Positions 26,893 through 36,093 are shown, counted from the stretch's first letter. The stretch: DNA of 64,000 nucleotides from Methylobacterium sp. NMS14P (GCF_028583545.1 NZ_CP087106.1:434001-498000), one strand, 5' to 3'. Program-made: numbers and translations. Notes: generated by a model from the sequence alone, not told the origin.

Positions 26893-27353
26893 CACAGTGC
26901 CCCCAGCACGAGCGCGCCGGCGAGGATCGCGACGGCGTCCTCGATGAGCGCCGCCGGTCGGTCCTTGCCGAAGGAAGCCGCGAGGCGTCCGCGTGCCTCG
27001 GCGCCCCCGAGAGTGCCTACCACGGCGCCGACGACGCCTGCCAGGAGGCCACCGGCGAGCTGACCGGACGAAACACCGACGGCAGCTCCGCTCAGGGCGC
27101 CGCTGAGGAGTCGCGGGGCGAACTGCATCGGGACCTTGCGGCTCGGGGTGCTTGGCAATTGGTCGGTGACGAACTCGACCAGGGCGAGCACCGTGAACAC
27201 GTATGGCGTGAACCGGTAGCCAAGGAAGGCAAGCCACGACCCGTCCAAGTTGAGCCAACCCAAGGCCGCGGCCCAACTGACGACGGCCGGGGCCGTGAAG
27301 GCGCGCAGGCCCGCGATGATACCGACGAGCAACGCCAGAAGATAAACGGTCAC
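26892..27353 (-). CDS. DUF4126-family membrane protein
   Basis: 153 aa, strongly hydrophobic with about four to five membrane segments. The opening VYLLALLVGIIAGLRAFTAP matches DUF4126, a family of unknown function. Gly/Ala-rich helices follow (GALSGAAVGVSSGQLAGGLL). GTG at 27351-27353, preceded by GGAG, is preferred over an ATG 15 codons upstream. It is coupled to the following flavoprotein by a TGATG overlap. Confidence 0.72.
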   Translation of the reverse strand: MTVYLLALLVGIIAGLRAFTAPAVVSWAAALGWLNLDGSWLAFLGYRFTPYVFTVLALVEFVTDQLPSTPSRKVPMQFAPRLLSGALSGAAVGVSSGQLAGGLLAGVVGAVVGTLGGAEARGRLAASFGKDRPAALIEDAVAILAGALVLGAL

Positions 27354-27492
27354 CGGTGATCTCCATCGCGGGGTAAGTTCCAGGCAAGCCAGTGTCATGC
27401 CGGAATTTGGGTGAGCGCTGCAGGAACCTGCGGCATCGAATTCTTCGAGAGACGCCCGAAGCGGCTCAACACAAGAAGAAATTTCGATCTTC

Positions 27493-28371
27493 TCAGGCCG
27501 CGTTCAAGACGTCGGCGTGGGCGCGAGCGAACTCGCCGACCGTCATCGAACGCTTGCCTGTCAGCAGCTCGACATTGTTGTCCGCCCCGGACATCGCTCC
27601 GTGCTGGTACTCTTCCATCGCACCGCCGAAGTGCTGGACGATGTACGCCGGCACGCCCATCGCGGCTAGCGACGCGCAGTATTCGTCGACTGGCAGATCC
27701 TGGAAGATGATCTTGCGTCCGAGCGCCTCGGACAGCTCGGCAGCCATCTGCTCGTGGTCCATCTCAACGGGACCCGAGAGCGGGATGGTTTTGCCGATGT
27801 GGGCCGAGGGATCCTTCAGGAGCGCCGCGATGGCGCGACCCTGGTCGTCGGCGGCGATCGGCGAGTGCCGCCCTTTCCCCACCGGCATGCGCAGCACGCC
27901 TTGCCTCAGGTACGGGAGCTGCCACGGATAGAGCAGCCATTCGAGGAAGTAGGTCGGCCGCAGGTGGATCACCGGAACGCCGGACCAGTCGAAGACCTGT
28001 TCGGCGATGAAGGTGTCCCGGCAGGACTCGCTCTTCGAGTGGCGGTCAGCAGAGCGTTGCGAGAGGTTGACGATGGTTCCGACGCCCGCCTCCTTGGCGG
28101 CCTGGGCGAAGTTGACGGCGGCACTTAGGAGGCCTGGGGCGACCGGCCAGACGAAGTAGGCCGCCTCGACGCCCTCCATGGCGGTGCGGACGGTATCGAT
28201 CTCCTGCAGATCGCCGACGACGACCTCGGCGCCTAGCTTCTCAAGCGCCTCGGAACGGGCGTCCTGCTTGTGGACCATCGCCCGGACGTCGAGACCGAGG
28301 TCGATGGATGACCTCACGGCGGCACGGCCGGTGTCCCCGGTCGCGCCCGTGATCAAGACCTTGCGTGACAT
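27493..28371 (-). CDS. NmrA/atypical SDR NAD(P)-binding protein
   Basis: 292 aa. The Rossmann start MSRKVLITGATGDTGRAAV has the GxxGxxG motif. VGDLQEIDTVRTAMEGVEAA and VNLSQRSADRHS follow, as in NmrA-like quinone oxidoreductases or redox sensors. The canonical YxxxK catalytic pair is not evident, typical of this atypical group. AGAAGG supports 28371 over the ATG three codons earlier. It belongs to the stress operon that begins at 30411. Confidence 0.8.
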   Translation of the reverse strand: MSRKVLITGATGDTGRAAVRSSIDLGLDVRAMVHKQDARSEALEKLGAEVVVGDLQEIDTVRTAMEGVEAAYFVWPVAPGLLSAAVNFAQAAKEAGVGTIVNLSQRSADRHSKSESCRDTFIAEQVFDWSGVPVIHLRPTYFLEWLLYPWQLPYLRQGVLRMPVGKGRHSPIAADDQGRAIAALLKDPSAHIGKTIPLSGPVEMDHEQMAAELSEALGRKIIFQDLPVDEYCASLAAMGVPAYIVQHFGGAMEEYQHGAMSGADNNVELLTGKRSMTVGEFARAHADVLNAA

Positions 28372-28491
28372 CGTCGGCATCCTTCTGCGTCCATGACCGA
28401 ATCCATCCGCCGCCCCTCGATTGCCGAGAGGCCTTCGCGACAGCGGTGACCGCGCCCTGCAGGGACCAGAGCGTCGTGGAGAGTGTGAAGC

Positions 28492-29040
28492 TCAGGCGTC
28501 GGCTTCTGGCCGCAGCCGACTCGGCGGCACGACCGTGTCCACACGACCGGTCGCGACGTCGTAGACGACACCCGTGACGACGAGGCCGGCGGGCAGCCGG
28601 GGGTTGGCCTTTACCGCGGCCACGTCCACGGCCACCGCCTTGTAGGGATCCGTGATGAACAGGCCTTCGAGAGCGGCCTCGTCCACGCGCAGGTACTCCG
28701 CGATCAGGTCGGGCACGAGCCGGTACCCGATGTTGATGCCGCAGTCGGTGTGGTGGAGGACGATCAGGTTCCAGCCCTCGCCGATGTCCTTGCCCGCGCC
28801 CTGGGCGACCCTTCTGAGGATCGCCATCGTCTGGAGCGTCGTCATGTCGACGCGGCCGGCGACGTTGCGGATGACGACGGCCTCACCGGGCGCGAGGTCG
28901 AAGACATCCACGGGATCGACCCGAGGATCGACGCAGCCCACGATGATGGTCCTCTCGGAGGGCAACATCTTGAGGCCCGAAGCGAACGTCCGCTCGGCGA
29001 AGTCTTTGTTGCGCTGCGTAAGCGTCTCGACAAAGTCCAT
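28492..29040 (-). CDS. Beta-type carbonic anhydrase
   Basis: 182 aa. It interconverts CO2 and bicarbonate using zinc. The ligands are visible: C36 in VGCVDPRVDP (with the D38/R40 dyad), and H97 and C100 in LHHTDCG. AAGGAG six bases before the ATG gives a strong start. It lies downstream of the secreted protein gene in the same direction and may be regulated with the MarR-controlled operon. Confidence 0.88.
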   Translation of the reverse strand: MDFVETLTQRNKDFAERTFASGLKMLPSERTIIVGCVDPRVDPVDVFDLAPGEAVVIRNVAGRVDMTTLQTMAILRRVAQGAGKDIGEGWNLIVLHHTDCGINIGYRLVPDLIAEYLRVDEAALEGLFITDPYKAVAVDVAAVKANPRLPAGLVVTGVVYDVATGRVDTVVPPSRLRPEADA

Positions 29041-29077
29041 GGTGCTCTCCTTTTTGCGCGCGGGACCCGGCGGTCGT

Positions 29078-29524
29078 TCACTTGGCCGGATTGTTTAGGA
29101 GCATCCGGAGGGGGCTGATCGGGCCGAGCGGGATGAGCTGGAACTCCATCAATCCAGCCGGGCCGAACGGGAGTTTTTCCAGGAGCGCCCTGGCCTCACC
29201 GGCGTCGGTGACGTTCATGAGGAACACGACGCCGCTCTGGTCCTGCTTCACGAACCACTGGTCGATCTTGCCATCGAGGTAGAGGAGCACGGTCGCGCGC
29301 ACCTTGTCGGGCAGCACCTTCTGCCAGTCCGCTGGGGTGGCCTTCGCGGTGAAGCTCCCGATGGCGAGGACCTTCGTCGTCGGAACGGGCGCCGGAGCCC
29401 GCGACGCTGCCGTTTCCGGTGCGGTCACCCCCTGGGCGCAGGAAGTGTCGGGCAGGGCTGCCAGGGTGGCCATAGCGAGGCCGCCGAGTAGCCAAGGGAC
29501 CGGGCGAGTGAATAGGCGGCTCAT
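29078..29524 (-). CDS. Exported small protein with YCII/muconolactone-isomerase-like domain
   Basis: 148 aa. A signal peptide (LFTRPVPWLLGGLAMATLAA to about 30) precedes a single ferredoxin-like alpha-beta domain: VLAIGSFTAKATPADWQKVL, VFLMNVTDAGEARALLEKLP and LMEFQLIPLGP. This resembles YCII or muconolactone isomerase domains. No catalytic residues are recognisable. Its ATG overlaps the stop of the hydrolase gene by four bases (ATGA). Confidence 0.65.
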   Translation of the reverse strand: MSRLFTRPVPWLLGGLAMATLAALPDTSCAQGVTAPETAASRAPAPVPTTKVLAIGSFTAKATPADWQKVLPDKVRATVLLYLDGKIDQWFVKQDQSGVVFLMNVTDAGEARALLEKLPFGPAGLMEFQLIPLGPISPLRMLLNNPAK

Positions 29525-30411
29525 GACAGCATCTCCGCGGCAACGAGGGCAGGCTCGTCGAGCTGCAGCCAGTGCCCGGCCGGGAGCAGGCTGAGGGATG
29601 CGTTCCTCAGGAAGGAGACGTACTCACGCGCGTGGTCGACGTTCAGGTAAGGGTCGTTCTCGCCCCAGATGACCTTCGCCGGGATGTCGAGCTTGGCGAG
29701 CTCCTGGACGCGCGCCGCGTTGCGTTCCAGCTCTTCGAAGAACTGAGAGGTCATCTGCACGAAGGCCGGTCCCGCGCCATCCACGCGGAAGTTTCGGTCG
29801 ATCACCGGCCCGAGGAAGGCGTCGTAGTGCGCCTTGTGCTTGTCCGCGAGGTGCCGCTTGAAAGCCTCGCGCTGGAAGTTCACGACCCATCCGAACTGCT
29901 CTGGGCTCTGGATGAGGGCGCCCGATAGCGCCGCGAGACTCGGGGTCGCGAACAGGGTGATGAGCTCGGGCCATCGCGCGGCCGGCGATGCGGCGAAGGC
30001 GGCGTTGAGGATAACGAGGGCGGCGGTCCGGTCGGGGTGCGCGAGGGCGTAGTTCAGCGCTGCGGCACCGGAGGAGTCGTGCGCGACTGGGACGATCCGC
30101 TCCAACCCGAGCTGATCGACGACGGCTTCGAGGTCACCGAGTTGCTGCCGGAAGCTGTACGGCGCTCCTGCGGGCTTCTCCGACTGCCCAAACCCCAGGA
30201 AATCGAAGGTTACCACCTGACGTCCGGCGGCCACCAAATGGGGGACGAGGTCGTCGTAGATGTGCAGGTTGTCGGGGAAGCCGTGCATGAGCACGAAGGC
30301 CGGCGCATTCCCCGGATAGTCGCGGGTGTAGACATCGCCCAAAGGGCTCTCAATCCGGTGTTCCTTGAACGCTGGTGCGCCCGCGTCCGGATGGGCTGAA
30401 GGATGGGTCAC
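29521..30411 (-). CDS. Alpha/beta hydrolase, haloalkane-dehalogenase/epoxide-hydrolase-like
   Basis: 296 aa. It has the oxyanion segment MHGFPDNLHIYDDLVPHLVA, TFDFLGFGQSEKP and the nucleophile elbow VAHDSSGAAAL. A late acid lies in KVIWGENDPYLN, and the catalytic His is in LLPAGHWLQLDEP. The elbow HDSSG may use the Asp, as in dehalogenases, or the Ser of an altered GxSxG. It starts with GTG at 30411. The MarR palindrome at 30428 overlaps its leader, and it is the first gene of the operon running to 25501. Confidence 0.85.
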   Translation of the reverse strand: MTHPSAHPDAGAPAFKEHRIESPLGDVYTRDYPGNAPAFVLMHGFPDNLHIYDDLVPHLVAAGRQVVTFDFLGFGQSEKPAGAPYSFRQQLGDLEAVVDQLGLERIVPVAHDSSGAAALNYALAHPDRTAALVILNAAFAASPAARWPELITLFATPSLAALSGALIQSPEQFGWVVNFQREAFKRHLADKHKAHYDAFLGPVIDRNFRVDGAGPAFVQMTSQFFEELERNAARVQELAKLDIPAKVIWGENDPYLNVDHAREYVSFLRNASLSLLPAGHWLQLDEPALVAAEMLS

Positions 30412-30427
30412 GGTTCTGCCTTTTTAT

Positions 30428-30443
30428 TGGTGCATATGCATCA
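30428..30443. promoter_or_regulatory. MarR operator copy 1 (hydrolase operon)
   Basis: TGGTGCATATGCATCA is a near-perfect palindrome, 17 bases upstream of the hydrolase start codon. It shares its core with sites at 30938, 36234 and 36347. Confidence 0.72.
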
Positions 30444-30456
30444 TTGCGGGTAAAAT

Positions 30457-30927
30457 TCAGACAGCCTCCGGCTTGCTCAGGATGTTGTTGGCGATGTCCA
30501 TCACTGCGACCGTGCCGGCTTGGCCTAGCACCTTCTTCGCCTGTGCTTGCGCCTCTCGCCAAGCGGGCGTCGCCTTGATCAGGAGCTCCTTGCCCGCATC
30601 CGTCAGTACGAGTGGCCGTACGCGGCCGTGTACGCGGGTCGGATCCTCTTCCACCCATCCCTCGGTCATGATGACCTTGAGGTTGCGGGACAGGGTCGAC
30701 CGGTCCTGGCGGTGATAGCGCCCGATCTCCGCCCGGCTCGACGGTCCCAACTTGCCGATGACGACGAGGAGGACGAACTGCGCGGCACCGACGCCGAACG
30801 GCTGAAGCGCCTCGTCGTGGATGGCCGTGACGACGCGGGCGATCAGGCGGGTCCGCATGAGGACGCAGGTGCCCCCGATCTCCGCGAGGATCTCCTCCAC
30901 CGTGTCCTGGCAGTGCTGGGATGTCAT
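30457..30927 (-). CDS. MarR-family regulator
   Basis: 156 aa winged-helix dimer. An N-terminal helix (about 1-35) leads into the DNA-binding core: FGVGAAQFVLLVVIGKLGPS, SRAEIGRYHRQDRSTLSRNL and KVIMTEGWVEEDPTRVHGRV (wing). The start at 30927 is preferred because the next upstream ATG lies inside the palindrome at 30938. It sits among the promoters it is likely to bind: its own, the hydrolase operon and, 5.4 kb away, the methyltransferase. It probably responds to a phenolic or oxidative signal. Confidence 0.87.
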   Translation of the reverse strand: MTSQHCQDTVEEILAEIGGTCVLMRTRLIARVVTAIHDEALQPFGVGAAQFVLLVVIGKLGPSSRAEIGRYHRQDRSTLSRNLKVIMTEGWVEEDPTRVHGRVRPLVLTDAGKELLIKATPAWREAQAQAKKVLGQAGTVAVMDIANNILSKPEAV

Positions 30928-30937
30928 GACGCCCAAA

Positions 30938-30953
30938 TGGTGCATATACACCT
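30938..30953. promoter_or_regulatory. MarR operator copy 2 (marR promoter)
   Basis: The core GGTGCATATACACC (30939-30952) is a palindrome with one mismatched pair. It ends 11 bases before the marR start codon and so fits autoregulation. Confidence 0.75.
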
Positions 30954-31055
30954 TGATGTCAAGGCCGATCCTGGACTGCCGTACCGCACTATCAGGTCCG
31001 GACAGATCCATCGTGCATGCCCGAGCGGCGATTGATGCGCTCACGCACTCGGACT

Positions 31056-32456
31056 TCAGCCCTTTTGCCGCTCCAGCATCAGCCCCGCGGCACTGGCGGC
31101 GATGCAGGCCATGACGTTCGCGAGTATGGCGACGTGGAAGGCATCGACCAACGCTGGGCCACGAGCGGCAAGAATGCCGCCGATCAAGCTCGTGGCCACG
31201 AGACCGCCCGCTCGTGCGACGGCGCTGTTGAACCCGGAGGCGGAGCCGCTGTGCCGCCCGTCCACGGCCCCGAGCACGGCAGTCGTGAGCGGCGCCACGG
31301 CACAGGCCATGCCGAGCGCCGCGACCACGAGGCCAGGCAGAACCGTCGACACGTACGCGGTGTGCTCGCCGATGCGCAGGAGCAGCAGGAACCCGGCCGC
31401 CACGACCAGGGGACCTGCTGTCAGGAGGGGCCTGGAGCCGATGCGGCCGGCGAGACCACCGAGAACCGGCGAGCCGACCGCGATGACGAGCGGCAAGGGC
31501 AGGAGCGCCGCCCCGGCTGCCGTGCTCGAATACCCCGAAGCCTCGATCAGGATGTAGGGCAACAGGATGAGCATGGCTCCGAGCGCTCCGTAGAGGAGGA
31601 ACGTCAGCAGCGTGAGGCCGGCGAAGGATCGCGTGCTGAACAGGGCGAGCGGCATCATGGCTCGGTCGCCCTGGCGTCGCTCCCACAAGACGAAGCCGAC
31701 GAGGAGCGCCGCGCCGACGCCAAGAAGCGTCAGAGCCTGCCAGTCGAAACCCGGATGTCCGGAGCCGACGATCAAGCCCCAGGTCATCGTGCCGAGCCCG
31801 AAAGTCGCGAGGATCGCCCCACCGATGTCGAGGTGCCCGTCGTCGGCGGCGCGGTCGGGCGAAACGTAATGCCAGGCCAGGTAAGCGGCACCGAAGGCGA
31901 GTGGCAGGTTGACAAGGAACATCGCCCGCCAGCCGATCCCGTCGATCAGCCAGCCCCCGAAGACCGGGCCGATGGCGGCTGTCGCCGCACCCGCGGCGGA
32001 CCAAGTGCCCACCGCGCGACCCCGGGCCTCTCCGGTGAACGTGTCGCTGAGGATGGCCAGGCTGTTCGGCAGGAGGAGCGCGGCTCCGACGCCCTGTCCG
32101 AGCCGGGCGGCGACGAGGACCCCGAGGTTCGGTGCCAGGCCGCAGGCCAGCGAGGCGGCCGCGAACAGGAGGGTCCCGAGGATCAGGGTTCGGCGGCGTC
32201 CGATCCGGTCGCCGAGCGCCCCGCCCAGGAGGAGCAATGCGGTGAGCGGCAGGAGGTAGCCATTGATCACCCATTGCAGGCCTGCCGCACCGCCACCGAG
32301 ATCCCGACCAAGCGCGGGCAACCCGACATTCACCACCGATCCGTCCACGAAGGCGAGACTCGACGCGAGGATGCAGGTCGCCAGGGTCAGCCGGGGGTGT
32401 CCAATGGGCTCACTCCTGCGCGACTTCACGGGTCCGTCGTGGGGGGATGCGTCCAA
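31056..32456 (-). CDS. MFS drug transporter, DHA2 (EmrB/QacA) family
   Basis: 466 aa with about 14 membrane helices. Motif A appears as LGGALGDRIGRRRTLILG. The DHA2 first-helix motif LAFVDGSVVNVGLPALGRDL and motif C (AAGAATAAIGPVFGGWLI) are present. It is a proton-coupled multidrug exporter. Translation seems to start at TTG 32454-32456, preceded by AGGA. It lies downstream of the emrB-type gene on the same strand, just before marR. Confidence 0.85.
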   Translation of the reverse strand: MDASPHDGPVKSRRSEPIGHPRLTLATCILASSLAFVDGSVVNVGLPALGRDLGGGAAGLQWVINGYLLPLTALLLLGGALGDRIGRRRTLILGTLLFAAASLACGLAPNLGVLVAARLGQGVGAALLLPNSLAILSDTFTGEARGRAVGTWSAAGAATAAIGPVFGGWLIDGIGWRAMFLVNLPLAFGAAYLAWHYVSPDRAADDGHLDIGGAILATFGLGTMTWGLIVGSGHPGFDWQALTLLGVGAALLVGFVLWERRQGDRAMMPLALFSTRSFAGLTLLTFLLYGALGAMLILLPYILIEASGYSSTAAGAALLPLPLVIAVGSPVLGGLAGRIGSRPLLTAGPLVVAAGFLLLLRIGEHTAYVSTVLPGLVVAALGMACAVAPLTTAVLGAVDGRHSGSASGFNSAVARAGGLVATSLIGGILAARGPALVDAFHVAILANVMACIAASAAGLMLERQKG

Positions 32457-32522
32457 CGCGTGTTCCTACATCCGAGGGATATGGCTACGTCGGGTTCAGA
32501 GACGGGTGGTCGTGAGCCGGCC

Positions 32523-34106
32523 TCAATGCGCACCGGCCGCGCCCGCACCCGCCGCGGATCTACGTGCGAGCAAGACCGCGACCGCCGCGACCGACAGGAC
32601 GACCCCGATCACCGCGAAGGTGTCGCTGAACCCCATGATCAGGGCTTGGCGCTTCACAACGGCCCCGATTTGGCCCACGGCCTTCGCCGTGGCGACAGCG
32701 CGATCCGCGATGCCGTGGGCCATGAAGTAGTCGGTCATCTGTTCGATCCGGGCGCGGACCTCGTCTCGGGTCAGCGTGATCGACTGCCCGATGATGTTCG
32801 AGTGGAACTGCTCACGCTTGGTCAGGACGGTCGACAAAGTCGCCGTACCAACGGCACCGCCGAGGTTGCGCATCATGTTCGACAGGCCGGAGGCCGCGCC
32901 AGCCTCGCTCGGGGCGATGGCGCCCGTGGTGATGGCGCTGATCGGGGTCAGGACGAGCGCCTGCCCGATGGCCCGCACGACGTTCGGGATGAAGAACTGG
33001 TCCCCCGAGTTGTCGAGCGACAGCTGGATGTTCATGAAACAGCTCACGGCGAAGATGGCGATGCCGACGAACGCGACATATCGAACGTCCCAGCGCTTCA
33101 TCATGATGGGCACAAGCGGAATGAGCAGGAGCTGCGGCAGGCCCGTCCAGGCCAGCACGTTCCCGGTCTGCTCGGCATTGTAGCGCTGCACCTGTCCCAG
33201 GTACTGGGGCAGGATGTAGACGGTGCCGAACAGGGCGAAGCCGACAAGCGTGTTCGCCAGGACGCCGATGCCGAAGTTGCGCTGCTTCAGGAGGCGCAGG
33301 TTGATCAGGGGCTTCGCGACCGTCAGTTCGATGGCCACGAAGGCCGTCAGGAACACGGCTGCGACGATGGCCAGCCGCAGGATGAAGGGCGAGGCGAACC
33401 AGTCATCCTTGTTGCCCTCCTCCAGCACCGTCTGGAAGGCGGCCAGGCCGATGGCCATGGTGACGACGCCGGCCCAGTCGCCTTCCTTCAGGAGGTCGAG
33501 CCGCATCGGCGAGGGGTCGAGCGTGAGGGCCAGGGCCACCACCATCACGGCGCTAGGAACGGCGTTGACGTAGAAGATGGTCTGCCAGCCGTAGTTCTCG
33601 GTCAGGTAGCCGCCGATGGTTGGGCCGATGGCCGGGGCGAAGGTCACCGCGATGGCGAACAGCGCCAGGCCGATGGGCTGCTGGGGCTTCGGCAGCTTGG
33701 TCAACACCATGGTGAAGGCCATGGGGATCAGGATGCCGCCGGCGAAGCCCTGCAGGGCCCGCATCGCGATCATGGAGCCCAGGTCGTGGGTGAACGCGCA
33801 GGCGATGGAGAAGAGCGGGAACAGGATGCTGTTTACGAGGATGTAGCGGCGGAAGGAGAAGACTTTGCTGAGGTAGTCGGTGAGCGGGATCACGATGATC
33901 TCGCCGATCAGGTACGAGGTCGAGATCCAGGCGCCGTTGTCGACACCCGTGCCAATGCCACCCTCGATGTCGAGGAGCGAGGCGTTGGTGATCTGGATGT
34001 TCAGGATCGCCATGAAGGCGCCGATCATGCTGGCCGAGACCGCGATCCACTCGCGGGTGCTGGCGCGGGCTGGCTGGGAAGCGGCGGGTTGCTGGACGCT
34101 CGACAT
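32523..34106 (-). CDS. emrB: EmrB-type MFS multidrug exporter
   Basis: 527 aa, about 14 helices. It has the EmrB start IGAFMAILNIQITNASLLDI, ALQGFAGGILIPMAFTMVL, and motif C at FAPAIGPTIGGYLTENYGWQ. It works with the adaptor at 34132 and an outer membrane channel to expel drugs across both membranes. GGAGGG lies seven bases before the ATG. The gap to the adaptor gene is only 25 bp, so the two form an operon. Confidence 0.92.
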   Translation of the reverse strand: MSSVQQPAASQPARASTREWIAVSASMIGAFMAILNIQITNASLLDIEGGIGTGVDNGAWISTSYLIGEIIVIPLTDYLSKVFSFRRYILVNSILFPLFSIACAFTHDLGSMIAMRALQGFAGGILIPMAFTMVLTKLPKPQQPIGLALFAIAVTFAPAIGPTIGGYLTENYGWQTIFYVNAVPSAVMVVALALTLDPSPMRLDLLKEGDWAGVVTMAIGLAAFQTVLEEGNKDDWFASPFILRLAIVAAVFLTAFVAIELTVAKPLINLRLLKQRNFGIGVLANTLVGFALFGTVYILPQYLGQVQRYNAEQTGNVLAWTGLPQLLLIPLVPIMMKRWDVRYVAFVGIAIFAVSCFMNIQLSLDNSGDQFFIPNVVRAIGQALVLTPISAITTGAIAPSEAGAASGLSNMMRNLGGAVGTATLSTVLTKREQFHSNIIGQSITLTRDEVRARIEQMTDYFMAHGIADRAVATAKAVGQIGAVVKRQALIMGFSDTFAVIGVVLSVAAVAVLLARRSAAGAGAAGAH

Positions 34107-34131
34107 GGGACGACCCTCCTGGGACGATGCC

Positions 34132-35313
34132 TCACTCGGCCTGCGCGAGGGCTGAGCGGGCCTGGGCCTGCGCCTTGGTGTCGATCACCGGCTCGACGGA
34201 CATTCCGGGCCGCAGGTCGCCCGTGCGGACGCTGGCCGGGTCCAGCGTGATCCTCACGGGGATGCGCTGCACCACCTTGGTGAAGTTGCCGGTGGCGTTG
34301 TCCGGGGGCAGGAGCGCGAAGGTCTGGCCGCTGGCAGGCGCCAGGCTGTCGACGAGACCGGTGAAGGTGCGGCCCGGGAACATGTCGACCTCGACAGTGA
34401 CACGCTGGCCGGGGCGGACATCGGTGAGCTGCGTCTCCTTGTAGTTCGCCACCACGTAGACGGCCGCGGTTGGGACCACCGACATGAGCTGGGTGCCGGC
34501 ATTGACGTACTGGCCGACGCGCAGGGTGCGGTTGCCAACGACGCCGTCCACCGAGGCGCGGACCTCCGTGTAGGACAAGTTGAGCTCCGCCTGGTGCTCC
34601 AGGGCCCGGGCGCGCGCCAGGGCGGCCTGGGCCTGCGCGAGCTCGGCCTTGAGCTGGCCCACCTGCTTGGTCGCGGAGGCGAGCGCCGCGACGTCGCGCT
34701 GAACCGTCGCCCGGGAGGCGGCGATGCGGGAAGCCGCCTGCTGGGCATTCTGGACTGAGCCGTAGCCGGTGGAGGCGAGGTCGGCGTAGCGCTTGTTCTC
34801 CTGTTCGGCGAAGACCTGCGTGGCCTGGCTGACGGTCACGGTCGCCTTGGCGGCTTCGATGACCGCCTGCTGGGTCTCGATGGCGGCCTTTTTGCTCTCG
34901 ATGGTCGCCAGCGCGGCCAGGACATCGGCCTTCGCTTGGTCAAGCGACACGCGGTAGTCACGGTCGTCGATCCGGGTCAGGACCTGGCCGGCCTTCACGG
35001 CTTGGTTGTCGCCGACGAGCACCTCGCCGAGGTAACCCGAGACCTTGGGAGCCACGGTGACGCTATCGGCCTGGACGTAAGCGTCGTCGGTCGAGACGTT
35101 GAAGCGGCCGACCGTCCAGTAATCCCAGCCGTAGTACGAACCGCCCGCGAGCGCCGCGAGGCTCGCGCCGACCACGAGCATCCGGCGGAAACCGCCCCGG
35201 GCCTTCTCGGGGGCGTGCAGCTGGTTGGCCTGGGCGACCAGCTTCGGATCGGCCAGCGCCTCGTCCGGCGAGACCTGGCGGTCGACGGTGAACGCGTCCT
35301 GATGCTTCGACAT
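34132..35313 (-). CDS. emrA: EmrA-type membrane fusion protein
   Basis: 393 aa. A cytoplasmic leader and a single membrane anchor (about 43-62) precede the barrel-sandwich halves (NVSTDDAYVQADSVTVAPKV and the lipoyl return LSYTEVRASVDGVVGNRTLR). A long coiled coil (about 125-235) lies between them. The C-terminal barrel contains YVVANYKETQLTDVRPGQRV, typical of EmrA. It is the first gene of emrAB and is divergent from the TetR gene at 35437. Confidence 0.92.
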   Translation of the reverse strand: MSKHQDAFTVDRQVSPDEALADPKLVAQANQLHAPEKARGGFRRMLVVGASLAALAGGSYYGWDYWTVGRFNVSTDDAYVQADSVTVAPKVSGYLGEVLVGDNQAVKAGQVLTRIDDRDYRVSLDQAKADVLAALATIESKKAAIETQQAVIEAAKATVTVSQATQVFAEQENKRYADLASTGYGSVQNAQQAASRIAASRATVQRDVAALASATKQVGQLKAELAQAQAALARARALEHQAELNLSYTEVRASVDGVVGNRTLRVGQYVNAGTQLMSVVPTAAVYVVANYKETQLTDVRPGQRVTVEVDMFPGRTFTGLVDSLAPASGQTFALLPPDNATGNFTKVVQRIPVRITLDPASVRTGDLRPGMSVEPVIDTKAQAQARSALAQAE

Positions 35314-35366
35314 GACCGCTGCTCCTGATGAAAAGGATGCCGGCCTCGTGATCGATCCGGCAATTA

Positions 35367-35384
35367 GGAAACTTGATAGTTTCC
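35367..35384. promoter_or_regulatory. Operator between emrAB and its TetR regulator
   Basis: The sequence has perfect 6-bp inverted arms, GGAAAC-N6-GTTTCC, midway between the divergent start codons at 35313 and 35437. A partial further half-site, GGTTCC, follows. It is the obvious site for the adjacent TetR protein. Confidence 0.7.
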
Positions 35385-35436
35385 AAAATGGTTCCTATAA
35401 TCTGCGGAGTCAATCGAGCCGCCGAGTTTTTTTCTG

Positions 35437-36093
35437 ATGGACCCGCAGACCCAGCCCGCTCGCCGCTCCCGCGGCCGACCGCCGACCCGGTCGGACGACG
35501 AGACCTGCCGCCTCATCGCGGAAGCGGCGCGGCAGGCCTTCATGGCGAACGGCTTTGCCGGCACCAGCATGGACGACGTCGCCCAGTCGGCCGGCGTGTC
35601 GAAGAAGACGCTCTACCGTCTCGTGCCGAACAAGGCCGGCCTGTTCGAGAGTTCGGTGACGGACCGCATCTCCCGGTTCATGCTGGCGGTCGATCCCGCC
35701 ACCCTGGACGCGCTGCCTGTCGCCGCGGCGCTGGGCCGGATCATGGAGCAGTACGGCCTTCTCACCCTGTCGCCGGACACGGTGGCGATCCAGAAGCTGG
35801 TCATCGCCGAGAGCGACCGTTTCCCGGACCTCGCGACCAGCTTCTTCACGGATGCGGTCGTGGCGACCCAGCGGCTCCTGGCCGACTATCTCGGGCAGCA
35901 ATGCGAGCGAGGCGTGCTCAGTATCGAAGATCCCGACATGGCGGCGGGCATGCTTCGGGGGATGATGGCGATGGAGCCGCAGAGGGCGGCGATGATGAAA
36001 CAGCGCGCGCTGCCGTCCTATGAGGAGATCACGGCGAGGGCTCGCCATTGTGTCCAAGTGTTCCTGTACGGCACCGTGGCGAAAGTCGGATAG
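35437..36093 (+). CDS. TetR/AcrR-family repressor of emrAB
   Basis: 218 aa. A basic start (RRSRGRPPTRSD) is followed by the helix-turn-helix GFAGTSMDDVAQSAGVSKKT and LYRLVPNKAGLFESSV. The C-terminal domain is of the AefR/TetR_C_7 type (AIQKLVIAESDRFPDLATSF). It is divergent from emrAB with an inverted-repeat operator between, so it probably represses the pump. Confidence 0.87.
   Translation: MDPQTQPARRSRGRPPTRSDDETCRLIAEAARQAFMANGFAGTSMDDVAQSAGVSKKTLYRLVPNKAGLFESSVTDRISRFMLAVDPATLDALPVAAALGRIMEQYGLLTLSPDTVAIQKLVIAESDRFPDLATSFFTDAVVATQRLLADYLGQQCERGVLSIEDPDMAAGMLRGMMAMEPQRAAMMKQRALPSYEEITARARHCVQVFLYGTVAKVG

Noticed and set aside
31017..34250. Long open frame antisense to the two MFS genes
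   Set aside because: Its composition (Gln, Glu, Arg, His-rich) is typical of the reverse of membrane-protein codons, and both MFS genes and emrA are clear on the other strand.
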